From: Candidatus Omnitrophota bacterium
Lineage (GTDB): Bacteria > Omnitrophota > Gorgyraeia > Zapsychrales > JAHFFX01
Direction of reading: 5' to 3'
NCBI GenBank assembly: GCA_023247725.1
Contig: JAHFFW010000023.1
Span: 1-39,443 of the forward strand
Length of the DNA: 39,443 bases
Shown here: positions 24,063 through 34,275 of the stretch, in pieces
How positions within the stretch are numbered: the stretch's first letter is position 1
Layout of the letters: the number at the start of each line of letters is the position of its first letter
Notes under the pieces: model-generated
Seen by the model: only the letters and a program-made list of their open reading frames with translations
Told to the model about the DNA's origin: nothing
Databases searched by the model: none
Made by a program: the position numbers and the translations under genes

Positions 24063-25520
24063 ATGAATTTTCAACCCAAGGCAAAGTTTGATAAAGAAGC
24101 CACTCTGATATTGGTAGAAAAATCCTCGTTATCGGCCCGGGGCTCTGGGTTCATTCCTTCCGATTTGCGATCTCAAATCCAGGAACTGGTTAAGAGCGGT
24201 CATTTTAAAGCCGAAAAAGGGGAACTATTTCCTTTCGTTAAGAATAAAAAGCTTTTTTTGTTGGCGGGGTTGGGCAACATCAAAGAATTATCATTGACCG
24301 ATCTGCGGATCAACGTCAGAAAGGCCCTCACCTCTCCCTATTTGCATCCGGTTAAGGATGCGGAAATCATTCCCCATACCGACGAGGAAAACGCCTTGAT
24401 CGCCATGATTGAATCCGTCTTGATCGGCGGCTATGTATGGAAAAAATATCGGTCAGAACCGGAAGAGGAGACAATCCCGGAATCAAAAGAGTTTATTCTC
24501 ATTACCGTTAAGAAGAAAATTTTAGAAGAGGCGGTGCGAGTTTGCGAGGGAGTGAATCTGGCCCGGGATTTGGTGAATGACAATGCGGATGTGGCCACCT
24601 CCGAATTTATCGAAAAAACCATCAAAGACCTGATCAAGGGCCAGGAGAATATGACGATCGAGGTCCTCAACCGAAAGGAAATGGCGGCAAAAGGTCTAAA
24701 CCTTATCCTCGCTGTAAATCAGGGGAGTCCTAAAGAACCTAAGTTGATTATTGTAAAATATCAAGGAGGCCAGACAAAAGATAAGTACGTTGGCTTGGTC
24801 GGAAAGGGCATTACGTTTGACACCGGAGGGTTGAATCTCAAGCCCACGGGGCATATTGAAACCATGAGGGCGGATATGAGCGGTACGGCCGCCGTCGTCG
24901 GGACTTTAAAAAATACATTGGCCTTGGGGATTCGACGCAATATTTTGTTTGTTTTTGCCCTGGCGGAGAATGCGATTGGTTCCCAAAGTTTCAAACCGGG
25001 AGATGTCTTTCGTAGTTTTTCCGGGAAAACCGTTGAAATCGCCAATACCGACGCGGAGGGCCGTTTGGTTCTGGCCGACGCCATCGCCTATGTCGTCAAA
25101 CATTATCGACCGCAAAGAATTGTTGATCTGGCCACACTGACGGGCGCCTGCGTGGTGGCCCTGGGTCATGATTATGCCGGGCTCATGAGTACGGATGATC
25201 AGCTTGCCGAAGAACTTCTCAATTCCGCTCAAAGGACCGATGATCGTCTCTGGCGTTTGCCGATCTATCCAGAGGTCAAGGAATCGGTCAAATCACTGAT
25301 CGCCGATATCAAAAATACCGGCTTCCCCAAAGGAGCGGCTGGGGCCATTACCGGAGCGGAATTCCTCAGACAATTTACCGATGACACCCCCTGGGCTCAT
25401 CTGGATATCGCCGGCACCGCTTATGTCGATGGACCGGGCCGATGGTATTATGGGCAGGGTGCAACCGGATTTGGTGTGCGTCTTCTGACGGATTTTTTAA
25501 AAAATTCTAAAAGGGTATAA
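24063..25520 (+). CDS. pepA: Leucyl aminopeptidase PepA (M17)
   Basis: Two-metal cytosolic aminopeptidase of 485 residues that removes N-terminal residues from peptides. The N-terminal domain (about 1-150) is variable. The catalytic domain has GKGITFDTGGLNLKP (Lys248, Asp253, Lys260), MRADMSGTAAV (Asp271) and NTDAEGRLVLADAI (Asp330, Glu332, Arg334), the complete M17 set. I place the start at ATG 24063; the frame remains open into the gltA 3' end, but those residues do not look like PepA. It lies 43 nt after gltA and may be co-transcribed. In some bacteria PepA also binds DNA; no evidence for that here. Confidence 0.95.
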   Translation: MNFQPKAKFDKEATLILVEKSSLSARGSGFIPSDLRSQIQELVKSGHFKAEKGELFPFVKNKKLFLLAGLGNIKELSLTDLRINVRKALTSPYLHPVKDAEIIPHTDEENALIAMIESVLIGGYVWKKYRSEPEEETIPESKEFILITVKKKILEEAVRVCEGVNLARDLVNDNADVATSEFIEKTIKDLIKGQENMTIEVLNRKEMAAKGLNLILAVNQGSPKEPKLIIVKYQGGQTKDKYVGLVGKGITFDTGGLNLKPTGHIETMRADMSGTAAVVGTLKNTLALGIRRNILFVFALAENAIGSQSFKPGDVFRSFSGKTVEIANTDAEGRLVLADAIAYVVKHYRPQRIVDLATLTGACVVALGHDYAGLMSTDDQLAEELLNSAQRTDDRLWRLPIYPEVKESVKSLIADIKNTGFPKGAAGAITGAEFLRQFTDDTPWAHLDIAGTAYVDGPGRWYYGQGATGFGVRLLTDFLKNSKRV

Positions 25521-25540
25521 TTTTTTTCCAGAAAGCACCG

Positions 25541-27079
25541 ATGATCCCAATTCCGTATAGAAAGTGTGCATTACCAACTTTATGTTCGATTGCATTCTGC
25601 TTGATCCTACCTTGGGCAATGAAAGCTCAAGAGGAGCGTCCCCATCGCGCCTTTGTTCTACAGCTGGATGACGACACGATTAATCCCATCACGGCCGAAT
25701 ATATTTCCAGAGCCATTGATCAGGCTGAAGAAGAGGCCGAGTTCGTCATCCTTAAGCTGGATACCCCCGGCGGACTTTTAACCTCGACACGAACCATTGT
25801 TAAAAAAATTCTTTCATCCGCGGTTCCGGTGGTTGTTTACATCTATCCCAGCGGTTCGCGTGCCGGCTCCGCCGGAGTCTTTATTACCTACGCCAGCCAT
25901 GTGGCTGCCATGGCTCCGTCCACCAATATTGGCGCGGCTCATCCCGTTGAAATTGGGGAGGGAAAAAAGGGAAAAGAACACACCAATCGCGGGATGGAGG
26001 AAATTAATAAAAAACTTCAGCAATTGCTTAATCAAAATCAAAAAAAGGATAAAAGAAATTCCCGGAACCAAGATTCAGAAATGAAAGGCCAGACTTCCGA
26101 GGATGAAACCCACCGTGGGCACAATCCTTCAGTGGAAAATACCAATCCAGAGAAGCCGGAAGGTTTAGAAGAAGGTGAAAAGGATTCGGAAGATCCTATG
26201 GCTGACAAAATTCTTAATGATACGGTGGCCTTTATCCGGGGGATGGCCGAATTGCGGCATCGCAATGTCGAATGGGCGATAGAGAGTGTGACGCAAAGCG
26301 CCTCCATCACCGAGACCGAGGCCTTACAAAAGGGTGTAGTCGAAATCATTGCCAAAAATGACCAGGACCTCCTGGCCCAGCTGAATGGACGCAGCGTTAA
26401 AATCAAAGGACGCGATGTCACGATCAGCACGACGGATATTCAGCTGGTGGATCTTCCCATGAGCGCCCGGCAAAGATTTTTTAACGTCCTCGCCAATCCG
26501 AATCTTGCTTATATTTTTATGATCCTGGGATTTTATGGACTTTTGTATGAAATCACCCATCCGGGAATCGCCCTGCCCGGAATTTTAGGAGCGGTGCTTT
26601 TGATCCTCGCGTTTTACAGTTTCCAGGCCCTGCCGACGAATTATGCGGCGCTGGCCCTGATTTTACTGGCTTTAATCCTTTTCGTTTTGGAAGCCACGAC
26701 TCCCGGATTTGGGATTCTGGCATTAACCGGGGTTGGATGCATGGTCCTTGGATCCTTGCTTTTATTCGACACTTCCATTCCCAACGTGAGTCTGTCCCTG
26801 TCGATCATTTTGAGTTTCACCTTGACGACGGCAGGCCTGACGCTTTTTCTTGTTCATCGCGTCCTTTCTGCCCATAAACTGAAAAAACGCACCGGGACCG
26901 AAGGCATGATCGGAGAGGTGGGATATGCCTTCACCGATTTATGGAAGGGAAAGGTGGGAAAGGTGTTTGTGCACGGAGAGATTTGGAATGCCCTGGCTCA
27001 TGAAGACATTGTCAAGAATGAAGACATCCGTGTCTTAAAGATCGAGGGCATGACGCTGACAGTGAAAAAGAAAACTTAA
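25541..27079 (+). CDS. Long-form NfeD, membrane-bound ClpP-class serine protease
   Basis: 512 residues: a signal peptide (about 1-29), a ClpP-like protease domain, several membrane spans (about 320-440) and a C-terminal OB-fold domain (about 445-510). The catalytic pair of this family is visible: Ser110 in [13 protein letters not shown] and Lys223 in [13 protein letters not shown]. Between them, residues about 141-220 form a highly charged low-complexity linker rich in Lys, Glu, Asn and Gln, longer than usual. Partner of the slipin encoded 13 nt downstream; such pairs act in membrane quality control, where the protease cuts stomatin C-termini. Confidence 0.9.
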   Translation: MIPIPYRKCALPTLCSIAFCLILPWAMKAQEERPHRAFVLQLDDDTINPITAEYISRAIDQAEEEAEFVILKLDTPGGLLTSTRTIVKKILSSAVPVVVYIYPSGSRAGSAGVFITYASHVAAMAPSTNIGAAHPVEIGEGKKGKEHTNRGMEEINKKLQQLLNQNQKKDKRNSRNQDSEMKGQTSEDETHRGHNPSVENTNPEKPEGLEEGEKDSEDPMADKILNDTVAFIRGMAELRHRNVEWAIESVTQSASITETEALQKGVVEIIAKNDQDLLAQLNGRSVKIKGRDVTISTTDIQLVDLPMSARQRFFNVLANPNLAYIFMILGFYGLLYEITHPGIALPGILGAVLLILAFYSFQALPTNYAALALILLALILFVLEATTPGFGILALTGVGCMVLGSLLLFDTSIPNVSLSLSIILSFTLTTAGLTLFLVHRVLSAHKLKKRTGTEGMIGEVGYAFTDLWKGKVGKVFVHGEIWNALAHEDIVKNEDIRVLKIEGMTLTVKKKT

Positions 27080-27092
27080 AAAGGAGGAAGCC

Positions 27093-27830
27093 ATGTTTCC
27101 TGTATCCGGTCTGGTAATTTTTGCCATTTGGTTATTTAGCAGTTTACGGATCATTCGCGAATATGAACGCGCGGTGATTTTTCGGTTGGGCCGCGTCCTG
27201 CCTCAACCGAAAGGCCCCGGATTCGTCTTCGTCTTGTGGCCGATTGATCAGGCCGTCATCATGAGTCTCCGGCTGATCACCTTGGATGTTCCGCCCCAGG
27301 ACATCATCACCAAAGATAACGTGTCGGCCAAGGTCAATGCCGTGGCTTATTTTCGCGTGATGGATCCCATCAAGGCGATGATCGAGGTTCAGGATTTTAA
27401 TTATGCCACGTCCCAGATGGCTCAAACCACATTAAGAAGCGTCCTCGGTGAAATGGATCTGGATGATCTATTATCGCAACGAGAGAAAATCAATACCCAG
27501 TTGCAATCGATCCTGGACCGGCAAACCGATCCCTGGGGGATTAAAGTCACCGCGGTCGAAATGAAACACGTCGATTTATCCGACGAACTTCGCCGGGCCA
27601 TGGCCCGCCAGGCCGAGGCGGAACGGGAACGCCGTGCCAAGATCATTGCCGCCGAGGGCGAATTCCAGGCCGCAGAAAAGATCACCCAGGCAGCGGAGTT
27701 AATGCAGCGCCAACCAGCCGCGCTCCAATTAAGATATTTACAAACTCTCGTGGAGATTGGAAAAGAAAATAATACCACGACCATTTTCCCTTTGCCCATT
27801 GATCTGATCAAAAATTGGCTGGAGAAATAA
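27093..27830 (+). CDS. Slipin / stomatin-like SPFH protein
   Basis: SPFH-domain membrane scaffold of 245 residues. A single N-terminal hydrophobic segment ([17 protein letters not shown]) is followed by [16 protein letters not shown], the standard slipin opening. Then come the SPFH core ([20 protein letters not shown] and [20 protein letters not shown]) and the Ala/Glu-rich helix [22 protein letters not shown] that oligomerises. It has a very good AAAGGAGGAAG ribosome site. Adjacent to long-form NfeD, the conserved operon partner. No long C-terminal extension is present. Confidence 0.94.
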   Translation: MFPVSGLVIFAIWLFSSLRIIREYERAVIFRLGRVLPQPKGPGFVFVLWPIDQAVIMSLRLITLDVPPQDIITKDNVSAKVNAVAYFRVMDPIKAMIEVQDFNYATSQMAQTTLRSVLGEMDLDDLLSQREKINTQLQSILDRQTDPWGIKVTAVEMKHVDLSDELRRAMARQAEAERERRAKIIAAEGEFQAAEKITQAAELMQRQPAALQLRYLQTLVEIGKENNTTTIFPLPIDLIKNWLEK

Positions 27831-27857
27831 TTTTGGTTTTGTAAGGAAAGGACCGCT

Positions 27858-29249
27858 ATGGCGTACCGCATGGAGTCTGACAGTCTTGGCCAGGTGCAGG
27901 TGCCGCAAGAAAAATATTACGGCGCGCAAACCCAGCGGTCTTTACAAAATTTTAATATTGGCACCGAACGTTTTCCCCGCGAATTCATTCGGGCCTTCGG
28001 AATTCTCAAGAAGGCCGCCGCGATGGTCAATAAAGAATTAGGTTTACTCGATGGGGAAAAAGCAAATCTCATTATTCAAGCGGCTGATGAAGTCATCGAA
28101 GGTAAGCTGGATGAACACTTCCCTCTGGTTATTTGGCAGACCGGTAGCGGCACTCAAACGAATATGAATGTGAATGAAGTCATTTCCAATCGGGCCATTG
28201 AATTGTCGAAAGGAATTTTGGGAAGTAAGAAACCGATCCACCCCAATGATGATGTCAACAAATCCCAGTCCTCCAATGATACATTTCCGACGGCCATGCA
28301 TATGGCCGTGGTGGAGGAAGTTCATGGTCGACTAATTCTTTCTCTGGATCATCTCAGAAAAATTTTGGACCAAAAGGCGAAGGAATTTAAAGACATTATC
28401 AAGATTGGCCGCACGCATTTGATGGATGCGACCCCGCTCACGCTAGGTCAGGAATTTTCCGGATATGTTCAGGCCTTGACCGATGACACAGAAAGAGTGC
28501 AGGCGAGCCTGCGATATCTCCATGAATTGGCCATCGGAGGGACGGCCGTCGGTACGGGGTTGAACACACACCCTCAGTTCGCGGCGCGCGTTGCCAAAAG
28601 CATTGCCGATTTGACGGGAAAACCATTTGTCAGCGCGCCCAACAAATTTTCTGCATTGGCCACGCATGATGCCATCGTTGCCTTTCATGGAACTCTTAAA
28701 ACACTGGCCGCTTCTCTTTTCAAAATTGCCAATGACATCCGCTGGCTTGGCTCTGGACCGCGCTGCGGCATCCACGAAATTATTCTGCCCGAAAATGAGC
28801 CGGGGAGTTCCATTATGCCGGGGAAAGTGAATCCCACGCAAGCCGAAGCCATGACCATGGTCTGCGCGCAGGTCTTTGGTAATGACACCACGATCAATGT
28901 GGCTGGGGCCAGCGGCAATTTTGAATTGAATGTTTATAAACCGGTCATTATCTTTAATGCGCTGCAATCGATTCGCTTGTTGTCCGATGTTTGCCAAAGC
29001 TTTGCCGATCATTGCGTCGTCGGAATAAAACCAGACCTGGGCACGATCGAAAAACACCTGCAGAATTCCTTAATGCTCGTCACCGCCCTCAATAATAAAA
29101 TCGGCTATGATCAATCGGCTAAGGTTGCTCAGAAAGCATACCAAGAAAACAAAACTCTCAAAGAAGCGGCCATCGAGCTGGGTTTTTTGACGCCGCAGCA
29201 GTTCGATGAATGGGTCAAACCGCAGGAAATGACAAAGCCTTCTTTATAG
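27858..29249 (+). CDS. fumC: Class II fumarate hydratase
   Basis: Iron-independent fumarase converting fumarate to malate. At 463 residues it is standard. The signature [15 protein letters not shown] (317-331, catalytic Ser318), [15 protein letters not shown] (96-109), [11 protein letters not shown] and [10 protein letters not shown] (His187) are all present, which separates it from aspartase (GSSIMPAKVNP) and argininosuccinate lyase. It has a strong AAGGAAAGG ribosome site, lies 27 nt after the slipin gene and is followed 7 nt later by the NHLRC2-like gene. Confidence 0.96.
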   Translation: MAYRMESDSLGQVQVPQEKYYGAQTQRSLQNFNIGTERFPREFIRAFGILKKAAAMVNKELGLLDGEKANLIIQAADEVIEGKLDEHFPLVIWQTGSGTQTNMNVNEVISNRAIELSKGILGSKKPIHPNDDVNKSQSSNDTFPTAMHMAVVEEVHGRLILSLDHLRKILDQKAKEFKDIIKIGRTHLMDATPLTLGQEFSGYVQALTDDTERVQASLRYLHELAIGGTAVGTGLNTHPQFAARVAKSIADLTGKPFVSAPNKFSALATHDAIVAFHGTLKTLAASLFKIANDIRWLGSGPRCGIHEIILPENEPGSSIMPGKVNPTQAEAMTMVCAQVFGNDTTINVAGASGNFELNVYKPVIIFNALQSIRLLSDVCQSFADHCVVGIKPDLGTIEKHLQNSLMLVTALNNKIGYDQSAKVAQKAYQENKTLKEAAIELGFLTPQQFDEWVKPQEMTKPSL

Positions 29250-29256
29250 CACCTCT

Positions 29257-31287
29257 ATGACCATAGGCCAACGATGGGGTTTGCTTTTTTTTAGCCTCTG
29301 TACTGTACTGACCGTGGCCACGCGTCCTGTTTATCCAGAGAGTCATTCTCCCTCCACCGAAGTTCACCAAAAGCTAGCCTTGCCTTTGCGTGAAGACCTT
29401 CCTTGGTTAAATGTAGACCACCCCATCAAACTGTCAGCATTAAAAGGCAAATTTGTCTTGCTGGATTTTTGGACTTACTGCTGCATCAACTGCATGCATA
29501 TCATTCCAGATCTCAAAAAGCTCGAGGAAAAATATTCCCACGAACTGGTTGTCATCGGTGTCCATTCCGCCAAGTTTCGCACGGAACGAGAAACCGATAA
29601 CATCAAAGAGGCCATCTTGCGTTATGGGATAGAACACCCGGTTGTTAATGATTATCAAATGGAGATCTGGCATGATTACGGGGTGAAGGCCTGGCCTACG
29701 GTTGTGCTCATCGACCCCGAAGGACGCCTGATGAAAAAGATTTCTGGCGAGAACATCTTTGAATCGGTGGATTCGATATTAACGAAAAACATTCCGGTTT
29801 TTAGCGAGCAACTGAATCGGGCTCCTTTGGAACTGACTTTAGAAAAAGATGAGGTTCCCACGACATTTTTAAACTTTCCTGGTAAAGTCGTCGTTGATGC
29901 TCCATCAAAAAGGCTTTTTATCGCCGATTCTGGCCACCATCAAATTGTCATCAGCAATTTGGAGGGAGACATTTTGGATACGATCGGCAGCGGACAAAAA
30001 GGGAATCAAGATGGAACCTTTGAGGCCGCTCAATTCTTTCATCCGCAAGGATTGGCTGTGAAAGGAGAAACGCTGTTCATTGCGGACACGGACAATCACT
30101 TGATCCGGACAGCCGATTTGTTGGAACGTCAGGTGAAGACCTTGGCAGGCACAGGCCAGAAAGGCCAGGAAAAACCATTTGGTGATGCTGCCATGAGCAG
30201 TTTAAATTCTCCCTGGGATCTAGCGATCGTAGATGACATTCTCTACATCGCCATGGCCGGAGCGCAGCAAATTTGGAAAATCAATCTCAAAGATCATCAG
30301 ATCAGTCTGCATGCCGGTTCGGGAATGGAAGAGTTAACCGATGCGCCATTGGGCTTTAGTGCATTTGCCCAACCAAGCGGAATCACTCACGATGGAGACA
30401 GGCTTTATGTCGCTGACAGCGAATCCAGTAGTGTGCGCAGCGTGTCCCTCGATCCCAAAGGAGAGGTTATGACTTTAATTGGAAAGGGGCTCTTCGAATA
30501 TGGGGACCGTGACGGCCGCTCTGATTTCGCGCGGTTGCAGCATTGTTTGGGTTTATATTTCTTACGTGGACAAATTTACGTGGTGGATACTTACAATAAT
30601 AAAATCAAGCAAATCGATGTTAAACGAAAGATTTGCCGCACATTTGCAGGAAACGGAAAGGCCGGAAGTCAGGATGGTTCACTTTTGGAAGCGACATTTA
30701 ACGAGCCCGCCGGAATCAGTTATGGGGATAAAAAATTTTATATCGCGGATACCAATAACCATTTGATCCGCGTGATCGATCTGGTCCACCAAAGCGTTTC
30801 TACGCTTGCTTTGGGAGAATTATCCAATCAACCAGATCAAAAATTGGATAACCCACCGGTATTTCATAATGAAAACAATAAAGACCTTCAAGAAGAGAGT
30901 CATCGAAAGGAGAATCTAAAAGATTTTATCGGTGACCGTATTATCTTAGCAGAACCTCAGCCAAGTCAAATTGAAGGCCTGAACATTGATATAAAATTGC
31001 CAACGGATCATAAATTTTTAGCGAGCGCTCCATCTTCGGTCATACTGTTTAACCAGAATTCCGAACTGTTGGAAAAATATGAGCTCAAAAGTCTCAAGGA
31101 TACTCTCCCTGTTTATCGAGAAATTGAGGAAGATCGATTTTTTGTAGAGGTTTCCCTATATTACTGCCGGGAGGGGAAGGAGGCCCTGTGCTTGTTTAGA
31201 AATATCTTATTTGAGGTTCCCATCAATCACGTCAGAGAACCCGCATCTCTTAGCTTATTCTACAAGGTCCCGGATAAACCTTTTTAA
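29257..31287 (+). CDS. Exported NHLRC2-like protein: thioredoxin domain plus NHL propeller
   Basis: 676 residues. An N-terminal signal peptide is likely (hydrophobic 8-21). The thioredoxin-like domain (about 40-175) has LLDFWTYCCINCMH with a C76-x-x-C79 active pair, then VVIGVHSAKFRTERE. Both are very close to human NHLRC2 (FTYCCINC and GVHSAKF). A propeller of NHL repeats follows (about 195-530), each with a LFIADSGHHQIV or FYIADTNNHLIR type strand. The C-terminal 130 residues are a beta-rich domain. Probably a periplasmic thiol-redox or protein-folding factor; function unproven in bacteria. Its spacing to fumC indicates co-transcription. Confidence 0.88.
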   Translation: MTIGQRWGLLFFSLCTVLTVATRPVYPESHSPSTEVHQKLALPLREDLPWLNVDHPIKLSALKGKFVLLDFWTYCCINCMHIIPDLKKLEEKYSHELVVIGVHSAKFRTERETDNIKEAILRYGIEHPVVNDYQMEIWHDYGVKAWPTVVLIDPEGRLMKKISGENIFESVDSILTKNIPVFSEQLNRAPLELTLEKDEVPTTFLNFPGKVVVDAPSKRLFIADSGHHQIVISNLEGDILDTIGSGQKGNQDGTFEAAQFFHPQGLAVKGETLFIADTDNHLIRTADLLERQVKTLAGTGQKGQEKPFGDAAMSSLNSPWDLAIVDDILYIAMAGAQQIWKINLKDHQISLHAGSGMEELTDAPLGFSAFAQPSGITHDGDRLYVADSESSSVRSVSLDPKGEVMTLIGKGLFEYGDRDGRSDFARLQHCLGLYFLRGQIYVVDTYNNKIKQIDVKRKICRTFAGNGKAGSQDGSLLEATFNEPAGISYGDKKFYIADTNNHLIRVIDLVHQSVSTLALGELSNQPDQKLDNPPVFHNENNKDLQEESHRKENLKDFIGDRIILAEPQPSQIEGLNIDIKLPTDHKFLASAPSSVILFNQNSELLEKYELKSLKDTLPVYREIEEDRFFVEVSLYYCREGKEALCLFRNILFEVPINHVREPASLSLFYKVPDKPF

Positions 31288-31298
31288 AGGACGCACTC

Positions 31299-32411
31299 AT
31301 GATTATTGGAATCCCTAAGGAAATTAAAAACAATGAATTTCGCGTTGGAATTTTACCGGTTGGAGTTGAGTTGCTTACGGTTAAAGGTCATGAGGTTTTA
31401 ATTGAAAAGAATGCTGGGATTGGAAGTGGAATAAGCGATCAAGAATATCGTCACGCTGGGGCAAAGATCATTGCCTCTGGCCGAGAGGTTTATAGAAGGG
31501 CAGACCTGATAGTGAAAATCAAGGAACCTTTACCGCCTGAGTACAAGTTGTTGAGGGAAGGTCAAATCGTATTTACCTATTTTCATTTTGCTGCCAGCCG
31601 CCAATTGACCATGGCCATGCTCGAACGCAAGATTGTTGCCTTTGCCTATGAAACCTTACAAACAGAAAATGGCGAATTGCCTTGCCTGACTCCCATGAGC
31701 GAGGTAGCCGGCCGCATGGCTGTGCATGAAGGGGCTAAGTATTTAGAAGAACCAATGAAAGGTCGTGGAATTCTCTTAGGTGGCGTTCCCGGGGTTAGTC
31801 CAGCCGAGGTTATCATTATTGGGGCAGGGGTTGTGGGTTCCAACGCCTGTAAAATGGCAGCAGGACTTGGTGCCAATGTCACAGTTTTGGACATTAATCT
31901 CAACCGACTTCGCTATTTGGATGAAATCATGCCGGCCAATGTTCATACCCTCATGAGTAATTCTCATACGATTCGTGACTCTGTTCTTAAGGCCGATCTT
32001 GTGATCAGCACGGTTCTTAAACGAGGCTCAAAAGCCCCTCGGGTAGTTGATCGTAGGACAGTTTCCAAAATGAAAAAGGGCTCCGTTGTAGTGGACGTAG
32101 CAATTGATCAGGGTGGTTCATTTGAGACCAGCCGCCCCACCACCCACGATCATCCCACTTATGTGGTCAATGGTGTTGTCCATTACTGTGTGACCAACAT
32201 GCCAGGCGCGGTTGCAAGAACTTCAACTTATGCCTTGACTAATGCTACTCTTCCATATATCCTAATTTTAACTGAAAAAGGGTGGGAAAAGGGTGCGAAT
32301 AAAGTTTTCGCTTTGAATCGGGCCCTCAATATGGTGAAGGGCGAACTTGTTATTCAAGAGGTCGCTGAAACCTTTAAACTACCCTACAAACAATTTAAAC
32401 TAGGGGTTTAA
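31299..32411 (+). CDS. ald: Alanine dehydrogenase
   Basis: NAD-dependent interconversion of L-alanine with pyruvate and ammonia. The 370 residues match the family length. The opening MIIGIPKEIKNNEFRVGI, the substrate-binding Arg/Lys (KIKEPLPPEY) and catalytic His (FTYFHFAAS), and the Rossmann loop IIGAGVVGSNACKMAAGLGA are diagnostic; MPGAVARTSTYALTNAT is typical of the C-terminal part. AAAGGA precedes the ATG. Ald is related to the pntAA product on the other strand (34627-35760), but the MPGAVARTST segment and one-chain length exclude transhydrogenase. Confidence 0.96.
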   Translation: MIIGIPKEIKNNEFRVGILPVGVELLTVKGHEVLIEKNAGIGSGISDQEYRHAGAKIIASGREVYRRADLIVKIKEPLPPEYKLLREGQIVFTYFHFAASRQLTMAMLERKIVAFAYETLQTENGELPCLTPMSEVAGRMAVHEGAKYLEEPMKGRGILLGGVPGVSPAEVIIIGAGVVGSNACKMAAGLGANVTVLDINLNRLRYLDEIMPANVHTLMSNSHTIRDSVLKADLVISTVLKRGSKAPRVVDRRTVSKMKKGSVVVDVAIDQGGSFETSRPTTHDHPTYVVNGVVHYCVTNMPGAVARTSTYALTNATLPYILILTEKGWEKGANKVFALNRALNMVKGELVIQEVAETFKLPYKQFKLGV

Positions 32412-32412
32412 T

Positions 32413-32802
32413 ATGGTCAAGTCAATGGTCGAGGAAAGACGCCAATTTGTTCGCGCCAAGCGGATTCTTAGCGTTCGTCATCGCCTTCATCAGCGCAAAG
32501 GCAAGCAAATGCATGAGTTTTGGTATTTGTCCACCACAGAAGATATGAGCCTCAATGGCTTACTATTCACCTCCGCAATGCCCTACCAAAGAGGGGATAT
32601 TATCGAAATCGAAATCGTTATGTCGGGAGTTTTGGACATTTTTCGTGGATACGGGAAGGTGGTCAGGGTTACCAAAAAGGAATCTGGCGCCTTTTTTAAA
32701 GTAGCAGTTCAGTACGTTGATATCAAAGGAAAGCCGAAGACAAATGAAAGTTTCCCTCGAAGAAAAAGTTTCGGACTGAAAAAGGCGGTTAAACGAAAAT
32801 AG
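32413..32802 (+). CDS. PilZ-domain protein, possible c-di-GMP receptor
   Basis: 129 residues forming a single PilZ domain. The c-di-GMP motifs are present: an arginine-rich start ERRQFVRAKR for RxxxR, and DMSLNGLLF for (D/N)xSxxG. The rest is beta-barrel sequence ending in a basic tail rich in Lys and Arg. One base separates it from the ald stop, so it is co-transcribed with ald, an unusual pairing. The target process is unknown, and no GGDEF or EAL gene is in the window. The operon ends at the terminator just downstream. Confidence 0.85.
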   Translation: MVKSMVEERRQFVRAKRILSVRHRLHQRKGKQMHEFWYLSTTEDMSLNGLLFTSAMPYQRGDIIEIEIVMSGVLDIFRGYGKVVRVTKKESGAFFKVAVQYVDIKGKPKTNESFPRRKSFGLKKAVKRK

Positions 32803-32820
32803 CATTTATAAATAAAAATA

Positions 32821-32854
32821 AAAAACCCTCTGAAAGATTTTTCAGGGGGTTTTT
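32821..32854. terminator. Bidirectional rho-independent terminator
   Basis: Stem CCCTCTGAAA (32825-32834) with TTTCAGGGGG (32839-32848, one G-U pair), 4-nt loop, flanked by an A-run on the left and a T-run on the right (32849-32854). It works in both directions, ending ald-pilZ on the + strand and pntB on the minus strand. Confidence 0.9.
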
Positions 32855-32892
32855 TATTGGCCGAAAATCAGGTGAAGGCCAGTTAATCAGCG

Positions 32893-34275
32893 TTAAGTTT
32901 TGGCTGCTTGTTTGAATTCCGCAACTAAGGTTTGGATGGTGGCCTTCGCATCGCCGAAGATCATGCGAGTATTTTCATAATAGAATAATTCATTTTCAAT
33001 ACCGGCAAAACCAGTGGCCATGGAACGTTTTAGGATGAAAACAGTCTTGGCCTTATCGGCGTTGATAATTGGCATTCCATAGATGGGGGATGATTGGTCA
33101 TGCCGAGCTGCCGGGTTAACGACGTCATTAGCTCCAATGACCATGCAAACATCCACGGTTTCCATAAGCGGGTTAATGCTATCCATTTCTACGAGCTGTT
33201 CATAAGGAACGTTTGCCTCTGCTAAAAGCACATTCATATGGCCCGGCATTCGGCCGGCCACCGGATGAATGGCATAGCGAACCTCCGCCCCATTTTTTTC
33301 CAAAAAATCACCAAGCTCTCTCAAGACGTGTTGAGCTTGAGCTACCGCCAGCCCATAACCAGGGACAAAAACCACGGAGCGGGCTGCCTCCAAAATAAGA
33401 TAGGCATCTTCGGGTTTGATGGGTTTGGCTTCGCCTTTAATTTCAGTCCCCTTTTTTACTATCCTTTTACCGAAACCGCTGAAAAGGACATTGGCCAGGG
33501 AACGGTTCATGGCCTTGCACATGATTTGAGTGAGAATGATGCCGCTAGCTCCCACCAACGATCCGGCAACAATGAGCATGCTGTTTAACAGAACAAAGCC
33601 TGTTGCGGTCCCAGCCATTCCGGAATAGCTATTTAATAGGGAAATGACAACCGGCATATCGGCTCCACCAATGGGGATCACCACCATAACCCCAAAAATT
33701 AATGACAGAACCATTATTAAAACGAATAGGGAATAATTCTGTGCTGGATGCAGACTAAAGATGATGCCACCGAGAATGAGAACAAGCAAAATGAGAGAAT
33801 TGAGCACATTTTGCCCGGGAAAAATAATAGGTTTGCCCGAGACCCCACGCTCTTCCAGTTTTGCCCATGCCATGACGCTTCCCGTGAAGGTCACGCCCCC
33901 AATAAAAACCGCAAGGAAGGTGCTGATGGTGGTCAGAAGCGAAGCGGTGGGTTGATAGTGATAAGAAGACCATCCCACAAGAAAGCTCGCCAGCCCTCCG
34001 GAGCCATTGAGTAATGCCACCATCTGGGGCATGGCGGTCATGGCGACCCTCAGAGCCGCAATAATTCCCAAAATTGTTCCCAGGATGAATCCAACGACAA
34101 TCCAGCGGAATTCCAGTCCGGCCGTCATAAGCGTAGCCACGACTGCCAACAGCATTCCAAAAGCGGACATGAGATTGGCATTACGGGCGGTTACAGGAGA
34201 GCTCATCCGCTTTAGTCCAAGAATGAAAAGCACAGATGCGACGATGTAAATAATATTGATGAGGACAAGATTCAT
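32893..34275 (-). CDS. pntB: NAD(P) transhydrogenase subunit beta, PntB
   Basis: Membrane and NADP(H)-binding subunit (domain III) of the proton-translocating transhydrogenase, 460 residues. The first half has about nine membrane spans (LMSAFGMLLAVVATL and ISLLNSYSGMAGTATGF). The soluble NADP domain contains VPGYGLAVAQAQHVLREL, HPVAGRMPGHMNVLLAEA, VMVIGANDVVNPAA and VFILKRSMATGFAGIENELF, all typical of PntB. It overlaps pntAB by 4 bp. It would make NADPH from NADH at the cost of the proton gradient. Confidence 0.96.
   Translation of the reverse strand: MNLVLINIIYIVASVLFILGLKRMSSPVTARNANLMSAFGMLLAVVATLMTAGLEFRWIVVGFILGTILGIIAALRVAMTAMPQMVALLNGSGGLASFLVGWSSYHYQPTASLLTTISTFLAVFIGGVTFTGSVMAWAKLEERGVSGKPIIFPGQNVLNSLILLVLILGGIIFSLHPAQNYSLFVLIMVLSLIFGVMVVIPIGGADMPVVISLLNSYSGMAGTATGFVLLNSMLIVAGSLVGASGIILTQIMCKAMNRSLANVLFSGFGKRIVKKGTEIKGEAKPIKPEDAYLILEAARSVVFVPGYGLAVAQAQHVLRELGDFLEKNGAEVRYAIHPVAGRMPGHMNVLLAEANVPYEQLVEMDSINPLMETVDVCMVIGANDVVNPAARHDQSSPIYGMPIINADKAKTVFILKRSMATGFAGIENELFYYENTRMIFGDAKATIQTLVAEFKQAAKT

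Noticed and set aside
23552-24064. 170-residue minus-strand open frame opposite gltA
   Set aside because: Antisense to the catalytic region of citrate synthase; no start signal and no family resemblance.
28443-29057. 204-residue minus-strand open frame opposite fumC
   Set aside because: Shadow of the conserved fumarase coding sequence with no recognisable protein features.
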